This document shows, piece by piece, positions 54,793 through 64,000 of a DNA stretch of 64,000 nt; position 1 is the stretch's first letter, and each line of letters begins with the position of its first letter. The position numbers and the translations under genes are program-made. The stretch covers positions 62,001-126,000 of the forward strand of contig NZ_POUT01000008.1 of the NCBI RefSeq assembly GCF_002890915.1. The letters run 5' to 3'. The notes below the pieces were generated by a model that saw nothing but the letters and a program-made list of their open reading frames with translations, made no database searches and had not been told where the DNA came from. The stretch comes from Stutzerimonas stutzeri (GTDB lineage: Bacteria > Pseudomonadota > Gammaproteobacteria > Pseudomonadales > Pseudomonadaceae).

Positions 54793-56568
54793 ATGATGCG
54801 CAGCCACTATTGCGGCCAACTGAACGAAAGCCTGGACGGCCAGGAAATCACTCTTTGCGGCTGGGTCCATCGCCGTCGTGACCACGGCGGGGTGATCTTC
54901 CTCGATGTACGCGATCGTGAAGGCCTGGCCCAGGTGGTCTTCGACCCGGATCGCGCCGAGACCTTCGCCGCTGCCGACCGCGTGCGCAGCGAATACGTGA
55001 TCAAGGTGACCGGCAAGGTGCGCCTGCGCCCCGCCGGTGCGGTCAACCCGAACATGGCGTCTGGTGCCATCGAGGTGCTGGGCTACGAGCTGGAAGTGTT
55101 GAACGATGCGGAAACCCCGCCGTTCCCGCTCAACGAATACAGCGATGTGGGTGAGGAAACCCGCCTGCGCTATCGCTTCATCGACCTGCGCCGCCCGGAG
55201 ATGGCCGAGAAGCTCAAGCTGCGCTCGCGCATCACCGCCAGCATCCGCCGCTACCTGGACGAGAACGGTTTCCTCGACGTGGAAACGCCGATCCTCGGCC
55301 GCCCGACTCCCGAAGGTGCGCGTGACTACCTGGTGCCCAGCCGCACCCATGCCGGCAACTTCTTCGCCCTGCCGCAATCGCCGCAACTGTTCAAGCAGCT
55401 GCTGATGGTGGCCGGCTTCGACCGCTACTACCAGATCGCCAAGTGTTTCCGCGACGAAGATCTGCGTGCCGATCGCCAGCCGGAATTCACCCAGATCGAC
55501 ATCGAGACCAGCTTCCTCGACGAGGCGGACATCATCGGTATCACCGAAGGCATGATCCGCAAGCTGTTCAAGGAAGTGCTGGGCCTGGAGTTCGGCGAGT
55601 TCCCGCACATGCCGTTCGACGAGGCCATGCGCCGCTACGGCTCGGACAAGCCGGACCTGCGCATCCCGCTGGAGCTGGTTGACGTTGCCGACCAGCTGAA
55701 TGCGGTCGAATTCAAGGTCTTCAGCGGTCCGGCCAACGATCCGAAGGGCCGCGTCGCCGCCCTGCGCGTACCGGGCGCGGCGAGCATGCCGCGCAGCCAG
55801 ATCGACGACTACACCAAGTTCGTCGGCATCTACGGCGCCAAGGGGCTGGCCTACATCAAGGTCAACGAGCGCGCCAAGGGTGTCGAGGGCCTGCAGTCGC
55901 CGATCGTCAAGTTCATCCCCGAGGACAACCTCAGCGTGATCCTCGATCGCGTCGGCGCGGTGGACGGCGACATCGTGTTCTTCGGCGCCGACAAGGCGAA
56001 GATCGTGTCCGAGGCGCTGGGCGCGCTGCGCATCAAGCTCGGCCATGACCTCAAGCTGCTGACCTGCGACTGGGCGCCGCTGTGGGTGGTCGACTTCCCG
56101 ATGTTCGAAGAGAACGACGACGGTTCGCTGAGTGCGCTGCACCACCCGTTCACCGCGCCCAAGTGCTCCCCGCAGGCGCTGGAGGCCGACCCGGCCGCCG
56201 CGCTCTCGCGCGCCTACGACATGGTGCTCAACGGCACCGAACTGGGTGGCGGTTCCATCCGTATCCACCGCAAGGAAATGCAGCAGGCGGTGTTCCGCAT
56301 CCTCGGCATCGACGAGGCGGAACAGGAAGAGAAGTTCGGCTTCCTCCTCGATGCGCTGAAATACGGTGCGCCGCCGCACGGTGGCCTGGCCTTCGGCCTG
56401 GATCGCCTGGTGATGCTGATGACCGGCGCGCAGTCGATCCGCGAAGTGATCGCCTTCCCGAAAACCCAGAGCGCCGCGGACGTGATGACCCAGGCGCCGG
56501 GTGCGGTGGACAACAAGGCATTGCGCGAGCTGCACATCCGTCTGCGCGAGCAGCCCAAGGCGGAGTAA
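54793..56568 (+). CDS. aspS: Aspartyl-tRNA synthetase (probably non-discriminating)
   Basis: 591 residues. The N-terminal OB fold ([20 protein letters not shown]) binds the anticodon; class II motif 2 is at [19 protein letters not shown] and motif 3 at [15 protein letters not shown]. The bacterial-type GAD insertion is present. Pseudomonas AspRS also charges tRNA(Asn), as known for the genus. The start ATG-ATG at 54793 matches the family N-terminus. Confidence 0.97.
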   Translation: MMRSHYCGQLNESLDGQEITLCGWVHRRRDHGGVIFLDVRDREGLAQVVFDPDRAETFAAADRVRSEYVIKVTGKVRLRPAGAVNPNMASGAIEVLGYELEVLNDAETPPFPLNEYSDVGEETRLRYRFIDLRRPEMAEKLKLRSRITASIRRYLDENGFLDVETPILGRPTPEGARDYLVPSRTHAGNFFALPQSPQLFKQLLMVAGFDRYYQIAKCFRDEDLRADRQPEFTQIDIETSFLDEADIIGITEGMIRKLFKEVLGLEFGEFPHMPFDEAMRRYGSDKPDLRIPLELVDVADQLNAVEFKVFSGPANDPKGRVAALRVPGAASMPRSQIDDYTKFVGIYGAKGLAYIKVNERAKGVEGLQSPIVKFIPEDNLSVILDRVGAVDGDIVFFGADKAKIVSEALGALRIKLGHDLKLLTCDWAPLWVVDFPMFEENDDGSLSALHHPFTAPKCSPQALEADPAAALSRAYDMVLNGTELGGGSIRIHRKEMQQAVFRILGIDEAEQEEKFGFLLDALKYGAPPHGGLAFGLDRLVMLMTGAQSIREVIAFPKTQSAADVMTQAPGAVDNKALRELHIRLREQPKAE

Positions 56569-56577
56569 GCGCTATCC

Positions 56578-56606
56578 GGAGCCCGGTTCGGCCGGGCTCC
56601 TTCGCC
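56578..56606 (+). terminator. Terminator of aspS
   Basis: GGAGCCCGG-TTCGG-CCGGGCTCC, a 9-bp stem with a 5-base loop, lies 9 bp after the aspS stop and is followed by TTCGCC. Confidence 0.65.
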
Positions 56607-56729
56607 TCGCGGCGCTGCTGCGTCGGGGCGAAACATGGCGATACCCGGGGTTGGGGCGCTGCCTCGGCCATGGTCGCAGGAGTTGCGGCCGGGTATCGGT
56701 CTTCGATCAGATAAGAAGTGGAGTGAGTT

Positions 56730-57479
56730 ATGGCTGGTCATTCCAAATGGGCCAATATCAAGCACCGCAAGGAGCGCCAGGATGCCAAGCGGGGCAAGAT
56801 TTTCACCAAGTTGATCCGCGAACTGACCGTGGCCGCCAAGCATGGCGGCGGCATTCCGGCGGACAACCCGCGTCTGCGCCTGGCCGTGGACAAGGCGCTG
56901 ACCGCCAACATGACCCGTGACACCATCGACCGCGCCATCGCCCGCGGTGCCGGTTCCAGCGATGCCGACAACATGGTCGAGCTGAGCTACGAGGGCTACG
57001 CCCCCAGCGGCGTGGCGATCATCGTCGAGGCCATGACCGACAACCGCAACCGTACCGCCGCCGAAGTGCGCCATGCCTTCAGCAAGCATGGCGGCAACCT
57101 CGGTACCGATGGTTCGGTGGCCTACATGTTCGACCGCAAGGGGCAGATCAGCTATGCCCCGGGCGTCGACGAGGATGCGTTGATGGAGGCTGCGCTGGAG
57201 GCGGGAGCCGACGATGTGGTCAGCCAGGACGACGGTTCGGTCGAGATCTATACCAGCTTCGCCGATTTCCTCGCGGTCAACGAGGCGCTGACCGAAGCGG
57301 GGTTCAAGGGCGACGAGGCCGAGGTGGCGATGGTCCCGTCGATCGCGGCACCGATCACCGATGTCGAGACGGCACAGAAGGTGCTGCGCCTGATCGATGC
57401 GCTGGAAGATCTGGACGACGTGCAGAACGTCTACCACAACGCCGAGATTTCCGACGAGATCATGCAGCAACTGGGCTGA
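56730..57479 (+). CDS. yebC: YebC/PmpR-family regulator
   Basis: 249 residues beginning [20 protein letters not shown], the YebC hallmark, followed by [20 protein letters not shown]. Members were described as DNA-binding regulators (PmpR represses pqsR in P. aeruginosa) and more recently as ribosome-associated translation factors. It is monocistronic between two terminators. Confidence 0.95.
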   Translation: MAGHSKWANIKHRKERQDAKRGKIFTKLIRELTVAAKHGGGIPADNPRLRLAVDKALTANMTRDTIDRAIARGAGSSDADNMVELSYEGYAPSGVAIIVEAMTDNRNRTAAEVRHAFSKHGGNLGTDGSVAYMFDRKGQISYAPGVDEDALMEAALEAGADDVVSQDDGSVEIYTSFADFLAVNEALTEAGFKGDEAEVAMVPSIAAPITDVETAQKVLRLIDALEDLDDVQNVYHNAEISDEIMQQLG

Positions 57480-57498
57480 GCCGTCGGATGTTGAAAAG

Positions 57499-57531
57499 AC
57501 CGGGAGTCGCCTGTGCGCTTCCGGTTTTTTT
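57499..57531 (+). terminator. Rho-independent terminator of yebC
   Basis: Stem CCGGGAG (57500-57506) pairs with CTTCCGG (57518-57524, one G-T pair), followed directly by seven T residues. Confidence 0.85.
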
Positions 57532-57612
57532 ATGGCGCCGAATGGGTCGCTCATGGCGCATCATGTGACGGCGCCGGTGGCGTTGCGGGTGGCGCCTCCG
57601 TATACTCGCTCA

Positions 57613-57628
57613 CTGGATAAATAGACAG
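57613..57628. promoter_or_regulatory. LexA-box-like operator before ruvC
   Basis: CTGGATAAATAGACAG fits the gammaproteobacterial LexA consensus CTG-N10-CAG with an AT-rich centre. It ends 12 bp before the ruvC ATG, where it would block the promoter. This suggests SOS control of ruvC or of the ruvCAB run. Confidence 0.6.
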
Positions 57629-57640
57629 CACGGCCACGGC

Positions 57641-58165
57641 ATGACGCTGATTTTGGGAATCGACCCCGGCTCGCGGATCACCGGCTATGGCGTGGTGCGC
57701 GATACCGGCCGCGGTTGCGAGTACGTCGCCTCCGGCTGCATTCGCACCGGCAGCGGCGAATTGGCCGAGCGGCTGCAGGCGGTGTTCTGCGGCGTCAGTG
57801 AAGTGATTCGGAGCTACGGCCCGGTGACCATGGGTATCGAGCAGGTGTTCATGGCGCGCAACGCCGATTCGGCGCTCAAGCTCGGCCAGGCGCGAGGCGC
57901 CGCCATCGTCGCCGGTGCCGAGGCGGGCCTGCAGATCGCCGAGTACACCGCCACCCAAGTCAAGCAGGCCATCGCCGGCACGGGCGGCGCGGACAAGCAG
58001 CAGGTGCAGATGATGGTCATGCACCTGCTCAAGCTGGTGCAGAAACCGCAGATCGACGCCTCCGATGCCCTGGCCATCGCCCTGTGCCATGCGCATCACC
58101 GGCAGAGCCTGATCCCTCATGGGCTGGTCGGCGCCAAGCGGCGCGGCGGGCGTCTGCGGCTGTAG
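57641..58165 (+). CDS. ruvC: Holliday junction resolvase RuvC
   Basis: 174 residues. The endonuclease nicks Holliday junctions symmetrically. The catalytic acids are in [15 protein letters not shown] (Asp7), MGIEQVF (Glu) and the C-terminal [15 protein letters not shown]. It is first of the ruvC-ruvA-ruvB set; a REP element sits between it and ruvA. Confidence 0.97.
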   Translation: MTLILGIDPGSRITGYGVVRDTGRGCEYVASGCIRTGSGELAERLQAVFCGVSEVIRSYGPVTMGIEQVFMARNADSALKLGQARGAAIVAGAEAGLQIAEYTATQVKQAIAGTGGADKQQVQMMVMHLLKLVQKPQIDASDALAIALCHAHHRQSLIPHGLVGAKRRGGRLRL

Positions 58166-58210
58166 TCGTCATCGTCCGCCATGGGCCGCACGTTGGACGC
58201 GGGATCACAT

Positions 58211-58257
58211 GTAGGCGCGGGCCATGCCCGCGATTCGCGCGCATGGCGCGCTCCTAC
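58211..58257. repeat. REP element between ruvC and ruvA
   Basis: GTAGGCGCGGGCCATGCCCG at 58211 and GCATGGCGCGCTCCTAC ending 58257 form an imperfect inverted repeat of the second REP family. Unusually it lies inside a co-directional gene run. Confidence 0.75.
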
Positions 58258-58339
58258 GAAGTAATCTCTGCCTTCCGAAGGCGGAAACAATTCGATTGGC
58301 CGGGAGCAGGGGCTTCGCGGTCGTGGAGGAAGCGGGACT

Positions 58340-58945
58340 GTGATCGGACGTTTGCGTGGCACCCTGGCGGAGAAGCAGCCGCCGCACCTGATCCTTGATG
58401 TGAACGGCGTCGGCTACGAAGTCGAGGTGCCGATGACGACGCTCTATCGTCTGCCCGTCGCAGGCGAGCCGGTGACCCTGCATACCCATCTGGTGGTGCG
58501 CGAGGATGCACAGCTGCTCTATGGCTTCTTCGAGAAGCGCGAGCGCGAACTGTTTCGCGAGTTGATCCGCCTCAACGGGGTGGGGCCGAAGCTGGCGCTG
58601 GCGCTGATGTCCGGGCTCGAAGTGGACGAGCTGGTGCGCTGCGTACAAGCCCAGGACACCTCGGTGCTGGTCAAGATCCCGGGCGTCGGCAAGAAGACCG
58701 CCGAGCGCCTGCTGGTCGAACTCAAGGACCGCTTCAAGGCCTGGGAAAGCATGCCGGCCATTGCCACCTTCGTCGTGGAACCCAACAGCAAAACGGCAGT
58801 CTCAAGCGCCGAGAACGATGCGGTCAGCGCGCTGATCTCCCTGGGCTTCAAGCCGCAGGAGGCCAGCCGCGCGGTATCCGCCATACAGGAAGACGGTTTG
58901 AGCAGTGAAGAATTGATCCGCCGAGCCCTCAAGGGCATGGTGTAA
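58340..58945 (+). CDS. ruvA: Holliday junction branch-migration protein RuvA
   Basis: 201 residues. The tetramer holds the four-way junction for Ruv[21 protein letters not shown] is the N-terminal OB fold; helix-hairpin-helix motifs lie in [17 protein letters not shown] and [17 protein letters not shown]; the RuvB-binding C-domain follows residue 150. The start is GTG. It lies 3 bp before ruvB. Confidence 0.97.
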   Translation: MIGRLRGTLAEKQPPHLILDVNGVGYEVEVPMTTLYRLPVAGEPVTLHTHLVVREDAQLLYGFFEKRERELFRELIRLNGVGPKLALALMSGLEVDELVRCVQAQDTSVLVKIPGVGKKTAERLLVELKDRFKAWESMPAIATFVVEPNSKTAVSSAENDAVSALISLGFKPQEASRAVSAIQEDGLSSEELIRRALKGMV

Positions 58946-58948
58946 GGC

Positions 58949-60001
58949 ATGATCGAAGCCGATCGTCTTGTCACCGCCAGCAGTCGCGACCGCGACGAAC
59001 AGCTGGACCGTGCCATCCGCCCGCTGAAGCTGGCCGACTACATCGGCCAGCCGGTCGTGCGCGAGCAGATGGACCTGTTCATTCGCGCCGCCAAGGGCCG
59101 CGGCGAGGCGCTCGACCACACCCTGATCTTCGGCCCGCCCGGGCTCGGCAAGACCACCCTGGCGAACATCATCGCCGAGGAAATGGGGGTGTCGATCAAG
59201 AGCACCTCGGGGCCGGTGCTCGAGCGTCCGGGCGATCTCGCCGCCTTGCTGACCAATCTCGAGGCCGGCGACGTGCTGTTCGTCGACGAGATCCATCGCC
59301 TCTCGCCGATCGTCGAGGAAGTGCTGTATCCGGCGATGGAGGACTTCCAGCTGGACATCATGATCGGCGAGGGGCCGGCGGCGCGCTCGATCAAGCTCGA
59401 CCTGCCGCCGTTCACCCTGGTCGGGGCGACCACCCGCGCCGGCATGCTGACCAACCCGCTGCGCGACCGTTTCGGCATCGTCCAGCGCCTGGAGTTCTAC
59501 TCCACCGAGGACCTGGCGAGCATCGTCAGCCGCTCCGCCGGCATCCTCGGGCTGCCCACCGAGCCCGAGGGCGCCTTCGAGATCGCGCGGCGTGCGCGCG
59601 GCACGCCGCGGATCGCCAACCGCCTGCTGCGGCGGGTGCGGGATTTCGCCGAAGTGCGTGGCAAGGGCGAGATCACCCGGCAGATCGCCGACCTGGCCTT
59701 GAACATGCTGGACGTCGACGAGCGTGGCTTCGATCATCAGGATCGTCGTCTGCTGCTGACGCTGATCGAGAAGTTCGATGGCGGGCCGGTGGGCGTCGAC
59801 AGCCTGGCGGCGGCGATCAGCGAGGAGCGACATACCATCGAGGACGTGCTCGAGCCCTACCTGATCCAGCAGGGCTACATCATGCGCACCCCGCGTGGGC
59901 GCGTGGTGACGCGGCATGCCTATCTGCATTTCGGTCTGAACCTGCCGAAGCGCATGAACGATGCCCCGATGCCGGACCTGTTCGGCGACGACATGGTTTG
60001 A
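58949..60001 (+). CDS. ruvB: Holliday junction helicase RuvB
   Basis: 350-residue AAA+ motor. Walker A is in [20 protein letters not shown], Walker B in [12 protein letters not shown], and the sensor region in [11 protein letters not shown]. It drives branch migration with RuvA. It follows ruvA by 3 bp. Confidence 0.98.
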   Translation: MIEADRLVTASSRDRDEQLDRAIRPLKLADYIGQPVVREQMDLFIRAAKGRGEALDHTLIFGPPGLGKTTLANIIAEEMGVSIKSTSGPVLERPGDLAALLTNLEAGDVLFVDEIHRLSPIVEEVLYPAMEDFQLDIMIGEGPAARSIKLDLPPFTLVGATTRAGMLTNPLRDRFGIVQRLEFYSTEDLASIVSRSAGILGLPTEPEGAFEIARRARGTPRIANRLLRRVRDFAEVRGKGEITRQIADLALNMLDVDERGFDHQDRRLLLTLIEKFDGGPVGVDSLAAAISEERHTIEDVLEPYLIQQGYIMRTPRGRVVTRHAYLHFGLNLPKRMNDAPMPDLFGDDMV

Positions 60002-60052
60002 AGAAAATTTTGTTCTCTTACCCGATTGGCATTTACAGGGCCGAGCACTAGT

Positions 60053-60496
60053 ATGCGCGCGCAAGCCGGAGCTGAAATCTTCACCCACCGCTGTCGAGTC
60101 TATTACGAGGACACCGATGCGGGCGGCATTGTCTACTACGTCAACTACCTCAAATTCATGGAGCGAGCTCGTACCGAGCGGTTGCGCAGCCTGGGATTCG
60201 CCCAGTCGCAGCTGGCCGGCGAGGACTTGCTGTTCGTCGTGCATTCATGCCAGGCGCGCTACTTCGCGCCGGCGCGCCTGGACGACGAGTTGCTGGTGAG
60301 CGCCGAGGTGGTCGAGCTGAGTCGTGCCAGCCTGCGTTTTCGTCAGCAGGTTCGCCGCGCGGTGGATGACGTGTTGCTGTGTGAAGGGCAGGTGCTGGTG
60401 GCCTGCGTGCGTGCCGAAAGTTTGAAACCCCGAGCCATTCCCGAAGCGCTGCGCACAGCCTTCGCCGGCGCGGGTCTATCCCCTGCAGGAGAGTGA
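60053..60496 (+). CDS. ybgC: Tol-Pal-associated acyl-CoA thioesterase YbgC
   Basis: 147-residue hot-dog thioesterase. [20 protein letters not shown] carries the catalytic Asp; [20 protein letters not shown] is typical of YbgC. It hydrolyses acyl-CoA or acyl-ACP and is the usual first gene of the tol-pal operon. The start at 60053 matches family length. It overlaps the alternative tolQ start. Confidence 0.93.
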   Translation: MRAQAGAEIFTHRCRVYYEDTDAGGIVYYVNYLKFMERARTERLRSLGFAQSQLAGEDLLFVVHSCQARYFAPARLDDELLVSAEVVELSRASLRFRQQVRRAVDDVLLCEGQVLVACVRAESLKPRAIPEALRTAFAGAGLSPAGE

Positions 60497-60498
60497 GC

Positions 60499-61191
60499 GT
60501 GGAAGCCAACGTCGACCATATGTCCATGTGGAGCCTGATCAGCAACGCCAGCTTCGTGGTGCAGCTGGTCATGCTGATCCTCGTCGCCGCATCGGTGACC
60601 TCGTGGATTCTGATTTTTCAGCGCGGCAACATGCTGCGCGCCGCGAAGCGGTCGCTGGATGCGTTCGAGGAGCGTTTCTGGTCGGGCATCGACCTGTCCA
60701 AGCTCTATCGCCAGGCTGGCAGCAATCCGGACCCGGATTCGGGGGTCGAGCAGATCTTCCGTGCCGGGTTCAAGGAGTTCTCCCGCCTGCGCCAACAGGC
60801 GGGCGTCGATCCCGATGCGGTGATGGATGGCGTCAACCGTGCCATGCGCGTGGCCATCTCGCGCGAGGAGGAGAAGCTCGAGCAGAGCCTGCCGTTCCTC
60901 GCCACCGTCGGTTCCACCAGTCCCTACATCGGCCTGTTCGGCACCGTCTGGGGGATCATGAACTCCTTCCGCGGGCTGGCCCAGGTCCAGCAGGCGACCC
61001 TGGCGACCGTCGCCCCCGGTATCGCCGAGGCCCTGATCGCTACCGCGATCGGCCTGTTCGCCGCGATTCCCGCGGTCATCGCCTATAACCGCTTCGCAGC
61101 GCGTGGCGAGATGCTCATCGGTCGCTACTACACCTTCGCCGACGAGTTCCAGGCCATCCTTCATCGCAAAGTCCACACCACCGAAGACTGA
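60499..61191 (+). CDS. tolQ: Tol-Pal system proton channel TolQ
   Basis: 230 residues, MotA/TolQ/ExbB family. Three helices are seen (FVVQLVMLILVAASVTSWIL; STSPYIGLFGTVWGIMNSF; APGIAEALIATAIGLFAAIP). With TolR it uses the proton gradient to drive TolA during envelope constriction. The start is GTG at 60499, chosen over GTG 60493 because AGGAG lies 7 bp upstream of it and the resulting N-terminus matches Pseudomonas TolQ. Confidence 0.95.
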   Translation: MEANVDHMSMWSLISNASFVVQLVMLILVAASVTSWILIFQRGNMLRAAKRSLDAFEERFWSGIDLSKLYRQAGSNPDPDSGVEQIFRAGFKEFSRLRQQAGVDPDAVMDGVNRAMRVAISREEEKLEQSLPFLATVGSTSPYIGLFGTVWGIMNSFRGLAQVQQATLATVAPGIAEALIATAIGLFAAIPAVIAYNRFAARGEMLIGRYYTFADEFQAILHRKVHTTED

Positions 61192-61202
61192 GGCCCACGG
61201 CC

Positions 61203-61643
61203 ATGGCCAGAATCCGCAACAGACGCAAGCCCGTCGCCGAGATGAACGTGGTGCCCTACATCGACGTGATGCTGGTGCTGCTGGTGATCTTCATGGTGAC
61301 GGCGCCGATGCTCAACCAGGGCGTCAAGGTCGACCTGCCCAAGGTCAGCAGCGAGGTCCTGCCGCAGGACAACGACAAGCAGGTGCTGACCATCTCCATC
61401 AAGGCCGACAAGACCTACTACTGGAACGTCGGCAGCGAAGTGGATACCGAGAGCAAGGGTAACGAAGCCGTCGCGCTGGAAGACATGACCCGGGCGGTGG
61501 TGGCGATCATGCGCCAGCGGCCGGATACCCAGGTGTTCATCCGCGGCGACAAGGCCGTGGACTATGGCTCGGTCATGGCGGCCATGGGCGGCCTGCAGAG
61601 TGCCGGCGTGGGCAACGTCGGCCTGATCACCGAGGCCCCTTGA
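61203..61643 (+). CDS. tolR: Tol-Pal system protein TolR
   Basis: 146 residues with one N-terminal helix (VVPYIDVMLVLLVIFMVTAP) holding the essential Asp, and a periplasmic ExbD/TolR domain ending QSAGVGNVGLITEAP. It shares one base with the tolA start (TGATG). Confidence 0.96.
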   Translation: MARIRNRRKPVAEMNVVPYIDVMLVLLVIFMVTAPMLNQGVKVDLPKVSSEVLPQDNDKQVLTISIKADKTYYWNVGSEVDTESKGNEAVALEDMTRAVVAIMRQRPDTQVFIRGDKAVDYGSVMAAMGGLQSAGVGNVGLITEAP

Positions 61644-62617
61644 TGCAGCAGCGTGAGTCGTCGCCTTCGCAGAGCTACTTCTGGCCGACCGTGCTGGCGG
61701 TCGGCCTGCACGTCATCATCTTCGGCATGCTCTTCGTCAGCTTCGCCATGACGCCCGAGCTGCCGCCGTCCAAGCCGATCGTGCAGGCTACGCTGTATCA
61801 GTTGAAGTCGCAGAGCCAGGCGACCACGCAGACCAACCAGAAGATCGCCGGCGAGGCCAAGAAGACCGCCGCCAAGCAGTTCGAAACCGAACAGATGGAG
61901 CAGCGCAAGCAGGAGCAGGAGAAGCAGGCGGCGGCCAGGGCTGCGGAACAAAAGAAAGCCGAGGAGGCTCGAAAGGCCGAAGCGGCGAAAGCGGCGGCCG
62001 AAAAGGCGGCTGCGGCGAAGAAGGCTGAAGAGGCCAAGAAGGTCGAACAGCAGAAGCAGGCCGAAATCGCCAAGAAGAAAGCTGCAGAAGAGGCGGCCAA
62101 GAAGAAGGCGGCCGAAGAGGCCAAGCGCAAAGCGGCGGAGGAAGCCAAGAAGAAAGCGGCGGCGGAGGCTGCGAAGAAAAAGGCGGCCGAAGAGGCGAAG
62201 AAGAAGGCCGCTGCCGAAGCGGCGCGCAAGGCGGCGGAAGACAAGAAGGCCCAGGCGCTCGCCGAACTGCTGTCCGACACCACCGAGCGCCAGCAAGCGA
62301 TGGCCGACACCCAGGGCGACCAGGTGGCCGGCAACTTCGACGACCTGATCCGCCTGCGTGCGGCAGAGGGCTGGACCCGGCCGCCATCGGCGCGCAACAA
62401 CATGACGGTTCAGCTCCAGGTCAACATGCTTCCGGATGGCACCATCACCAACGTCAGCGTCTCGAGATCGAGCGGTGACGTGCCATTCGACAACTCTGCG
62501 GTAGCCGCAGTGAAGAACATCGGACGGCTGACGGAAATGCAGGGGCTCAGTCCCCAGGAATTCCAGCCCTATCGGTCATTCAAAATGACATTTACGCCTG
62601 AGGACCTAGCGTTGTGA
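61643..62617 (+). CDS. tolA: Tol-Pal system protein TolA
   Basis: 324 residues in three domains: an inner-membrane helix (about 12-36, ending FVSFAM), a long Ala/Lys/Glu-rich helix (about 60-205, with many KKAAEEA-type repeats) that spans the periplasm, and a C-terminal globular domain (from about 220, [20 protein letters not shown]) that contacts Pal, TolB and, in some species, phages. The start is ATG at 61643; a TTG one codon earlier is unlikely. Confidence 0.95.
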   Translation: MQQRESSPSQSYFWPTVLAVGLHVIIFGMLFVSFAMTPELPPSKPIVQATLYQLKSQSQATTQTNQKIAGEAKKTAAKQFETEQMEQRKQEQEKQAAARAAEQKKAEEARKAEAAKAAAEKAAAAKKAEEAKKVEQQKQAEIAKKKAAEEAAKKKAAEEAKRKAAEEAKKKAAAEAAKKKAAEEAKKKAAAEAARKAAEDKKAQALAELLSDTTERQQAMADTQGDQVAGNFDDLIRLRAAEGWTRPPSARNNMTVQLQVNMLPDGTITNVSVSRSSGDVPFDNSAVAAVKNIGRLTEMQGLSPQEFQPYRSFKMTFTPEDLAL

Positions 62618-63915
62618 TCAACTCCCTTCGAGGTTTACTTGTCCTGCTCTGCTGCCTGCTGGGAACGGCTGTGGCACAGGAGAAAAACATCGTCGTCACC
62701 AGCGGCGCCGACCGGGCCATCCCCATCGCCGTGGTGCCCTTCGGCTGGCAGGGCGGCACCGTGCTGCCCGAGGACATGGCCGAGATCGTCGGCAATGACC
62801 TGCGCAACTCCGGCATCTTCCAGCCGATACCGCGGCAGAACATGATCAGCATGCCGACCCGCGGCAGCGAGATCATCTACCGCGACTGGAAGGCGCTGGG
62901 CGCCCAGTACGTGATGGTGGGCAACATCGAGCCGGCCGGTGGCCGCCTGCAGGTGCGCTACGAGGTGTTCAACGTCGCCACCGAGCAGCAGGTCATGAGC
63001 GGCACCGTCGGCGGCAGCCAGGACCAGCTGCGCGACATGGCGCACTACGCGGCGGACCAGTCGTTCGAGAAGCTCACCGGCATCAAGGGGGCGTTTTCCA
63101 CTCGCCTGCTGTACGTCACCGCCGAACGTCTGGGCGGCACGAATACCCGCTATACCCTGCAGCGTTCCGATTACGACGGTGCCCGCGCGGTGACCCTGTT
63201 GCAGTCGCGCGAGCCGATTCTCTCGCCGCGCTATTCGCCGGATGGCCGTCGCATCGCCTATGTCTCGTTCGAGCAGAAGCGCCCACGTATCTTCATCCAG
63301 CACATCGACACCGGCCGGCGTGAGCAGATCACCAATTTCGAGGGGCTGAACGGTGCGCCGGCATTCTCGCCGGACGGCAATCGCCTAGCCTTCGTGCTGT
63401 CCAAGGACGGCAACCCGGAGGTCTACGTGATGGATCTCGGCTCGCGGCAGATGCAGCGCCTGACCAATCACTACGCCATCGACACCGAACCCTTCTGGGG
63501 CGCCGACGGTCAGACCATCTATTACACTTCCGACCGGGCCGGCAAGCCGCAGGTCTACAAGCAGCGGCTGGGCAGCAATGCGGCGGAGCGTGTGACCTTC
63601 GTCGGCAACTACAATGCCAACCCGAAGCTGTCGGCCGATGAAAAGACGCTGGTGATGATCCATCGCCAGGATGGCTACACCAATTTCAAGGTTGCCGCGC
63701 AGGACCTGCAGCGCGGCAACCTGCGGATACTTTCGGATACCAGTCTGGATGAGTCGCCCACTGTCGCGCCTAATGGCACCATGCTAATCTACGCCACCCG
63801 CCAGCAGGGCCGGGGAGTCTTGATGCTCGTGTCCATCAACGGACGCGTTAGGCTCCCGCTTCCTACAGCTCAAGGCGAAGTCCGAGAGCCGTCCTGGTCC
63901 CCTTACCTGAACTGA
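62614..63915 (+). CDS. tolB: Tol-Pal system beta-propeller TolB
   Basis: 433 residues with a signal peptide ([16 protein letters not shown]), an N-terminal anticodon-binding-like domain ([20 protein letters not shown]) and a six-bladed propeller ([48 protein letters not shown]). It links TolA and Pal in the periplasm. The start is GTG at 62614, overlapping the tolA stop by 4 bp. Confidence 0.97.
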   Translation: MINSLRGLLVLLCCLLGTAVAQEKNIVVTSGADRAIPIAVVPFGWQGGTVLPEDMAEIVGNDLRNSGIFQPIPRQNMISMPTRGSEIIYRDWKALGAQYVMVGNIEPAGGRLQVRYEVFNVATEQQVMSGTVGGSQDQLRDMAHYAADQSFEKLTGIKGAFSTRLLYVTAERLGGTNTRYTLQRSDYDGARAVTLLQSREPILSPRYSPDGRRIAYVSFEQKRPRIFIQHIDTGRREQITNFEGLNGAPAFSPDGNRLAFVLSKDGNPEVYVMDLGSRQMQRLTNHYAIDTEPFWGADGQTIYYTSDRAGKPQVYKQRLGSNAAERVTFVGNYNANPKLSADEKTLVMIHRQDGYTNFKVAAQDLQRGNLRILSDTSLDESPTVAPNGTMLIYATRQQGRGVLMLVSINGRVRLPLPTAQGEVREPSWSPYLN

Positions 63916-63963
63916 TGCGGTATCAACGCTTTTTTAACCAAAACACACCTGGGGTTGTTACAG

Positions 63964-64000
63964 ATGGAAATGCTGAAATTCGGTAAGTTCACCGCTCTGG
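63964..64000 (+). CDS. oprL: Start of peptidoglycan-associated lipoprotein Pal/OprL (cut by window edge)
   Basis: The final 37 bases encode MEMLKFGKFTAL, the expected N-terminus of Pseudomonas OprL, 48 bp after tolB. The rest lies outside the window. Pal anchors the outer membrane to peptidoglycan and completes the tol-pal operon. Confidence 0.85.
   Translation, partial: MEMLKFGKFTAL

Overview
The window is a stretch of GC-rich gammaproteobacterial chromosome, almost certainly Pseudomonas. It carries an OprD-family porin, a tolQRAB-oprL block, a Pseudomonas-type Dps protein, a cold-shock domain fused to membrane segments, a MetR/MetE pair and many REP palindromes. From memory, the right half (about 36-64 kb) follows the gene order around purN-purM ... 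proS-oprD ... aspS-yebC-ruvCAB-tolQRAB-oprL of P. aeruginosa PAO1. The left half is more variable. A tsdBA thiosulfate dehydrogenase pair suggests the stutzeri/mendocina side of the genus, but the species cannot be fixed from sequence alone.

Layout. 1-7.2 kb: a leftward iron-siderophore operon (MFS transporter, TonB-dependent receptor, two FecCD permeases, ATPase, binding protein running off the left edge) behind a Fur-box-like promoter at about 7.17-7.21 kb. 7.4-13.1 kb: an RNA-methyltransferase-like gene, a TetR (RutR-like)/LysR regulator pair, the remnant of a nucleobase permease, a Tsx-type nucleoside channel, a sugar acetyltransferase and a CsgD-like regulator. 13.3-16.4 kb: LysE exporter, VOC protein, aldo/keto reductase, SDR. 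16.5-24 kb: metR, exoD-like, metE, glpD, ybaK and a MASE2-GGDEF diguanylate cyclase. 24-29.2 kb: redox genes (ankyrin protein, di-heme peroxidase, tsdB, tsdA). 29.4-36 kb: a FabH-like synthase, csdA-sufE, dapD, a Spx/ArsC-like protein, a thioredoxin, small proteins and dapC.

36-48.5 kb: envelope proteins of unknown function, purN, purM, a DUF2066 protein, a PerM-like permease, hda, wrbA, arsC, a YihY membrane protein, a TlpA-like lipoprotein and a lytic transglycosylase. 48.5-64 kb: proS, an OprD porin, a HIT protein, slyX, the cold-shock membrane protein, dps, aspS, yebC, ruvC-ruvA-ruvB (with a LexA-like box before ruvC), ybgC, tolQ-tolR-tolA-tolB and the start of oprL/pal.

Genes that appear to work together: the iron-uptake operon; MetR with MetE; TsdB with TsdA (thiosulfate oxidation feeding c-type cytochromes); CsdA with SufE; DapC with DapD (lysine/peptidoglycan precursor); PurM with PurN; RuvABC; and the Tol-Pal envelope machine. 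Two REP-like palindrome families fill gaps between genes. Every copy of the GTAGGTTGGG family lies between convergent genes, and one such gap holds a tandem duplication of about 130 bp. I saw no tRNA, rRNA, complete insertion sequence, prophage or CRISPR array.
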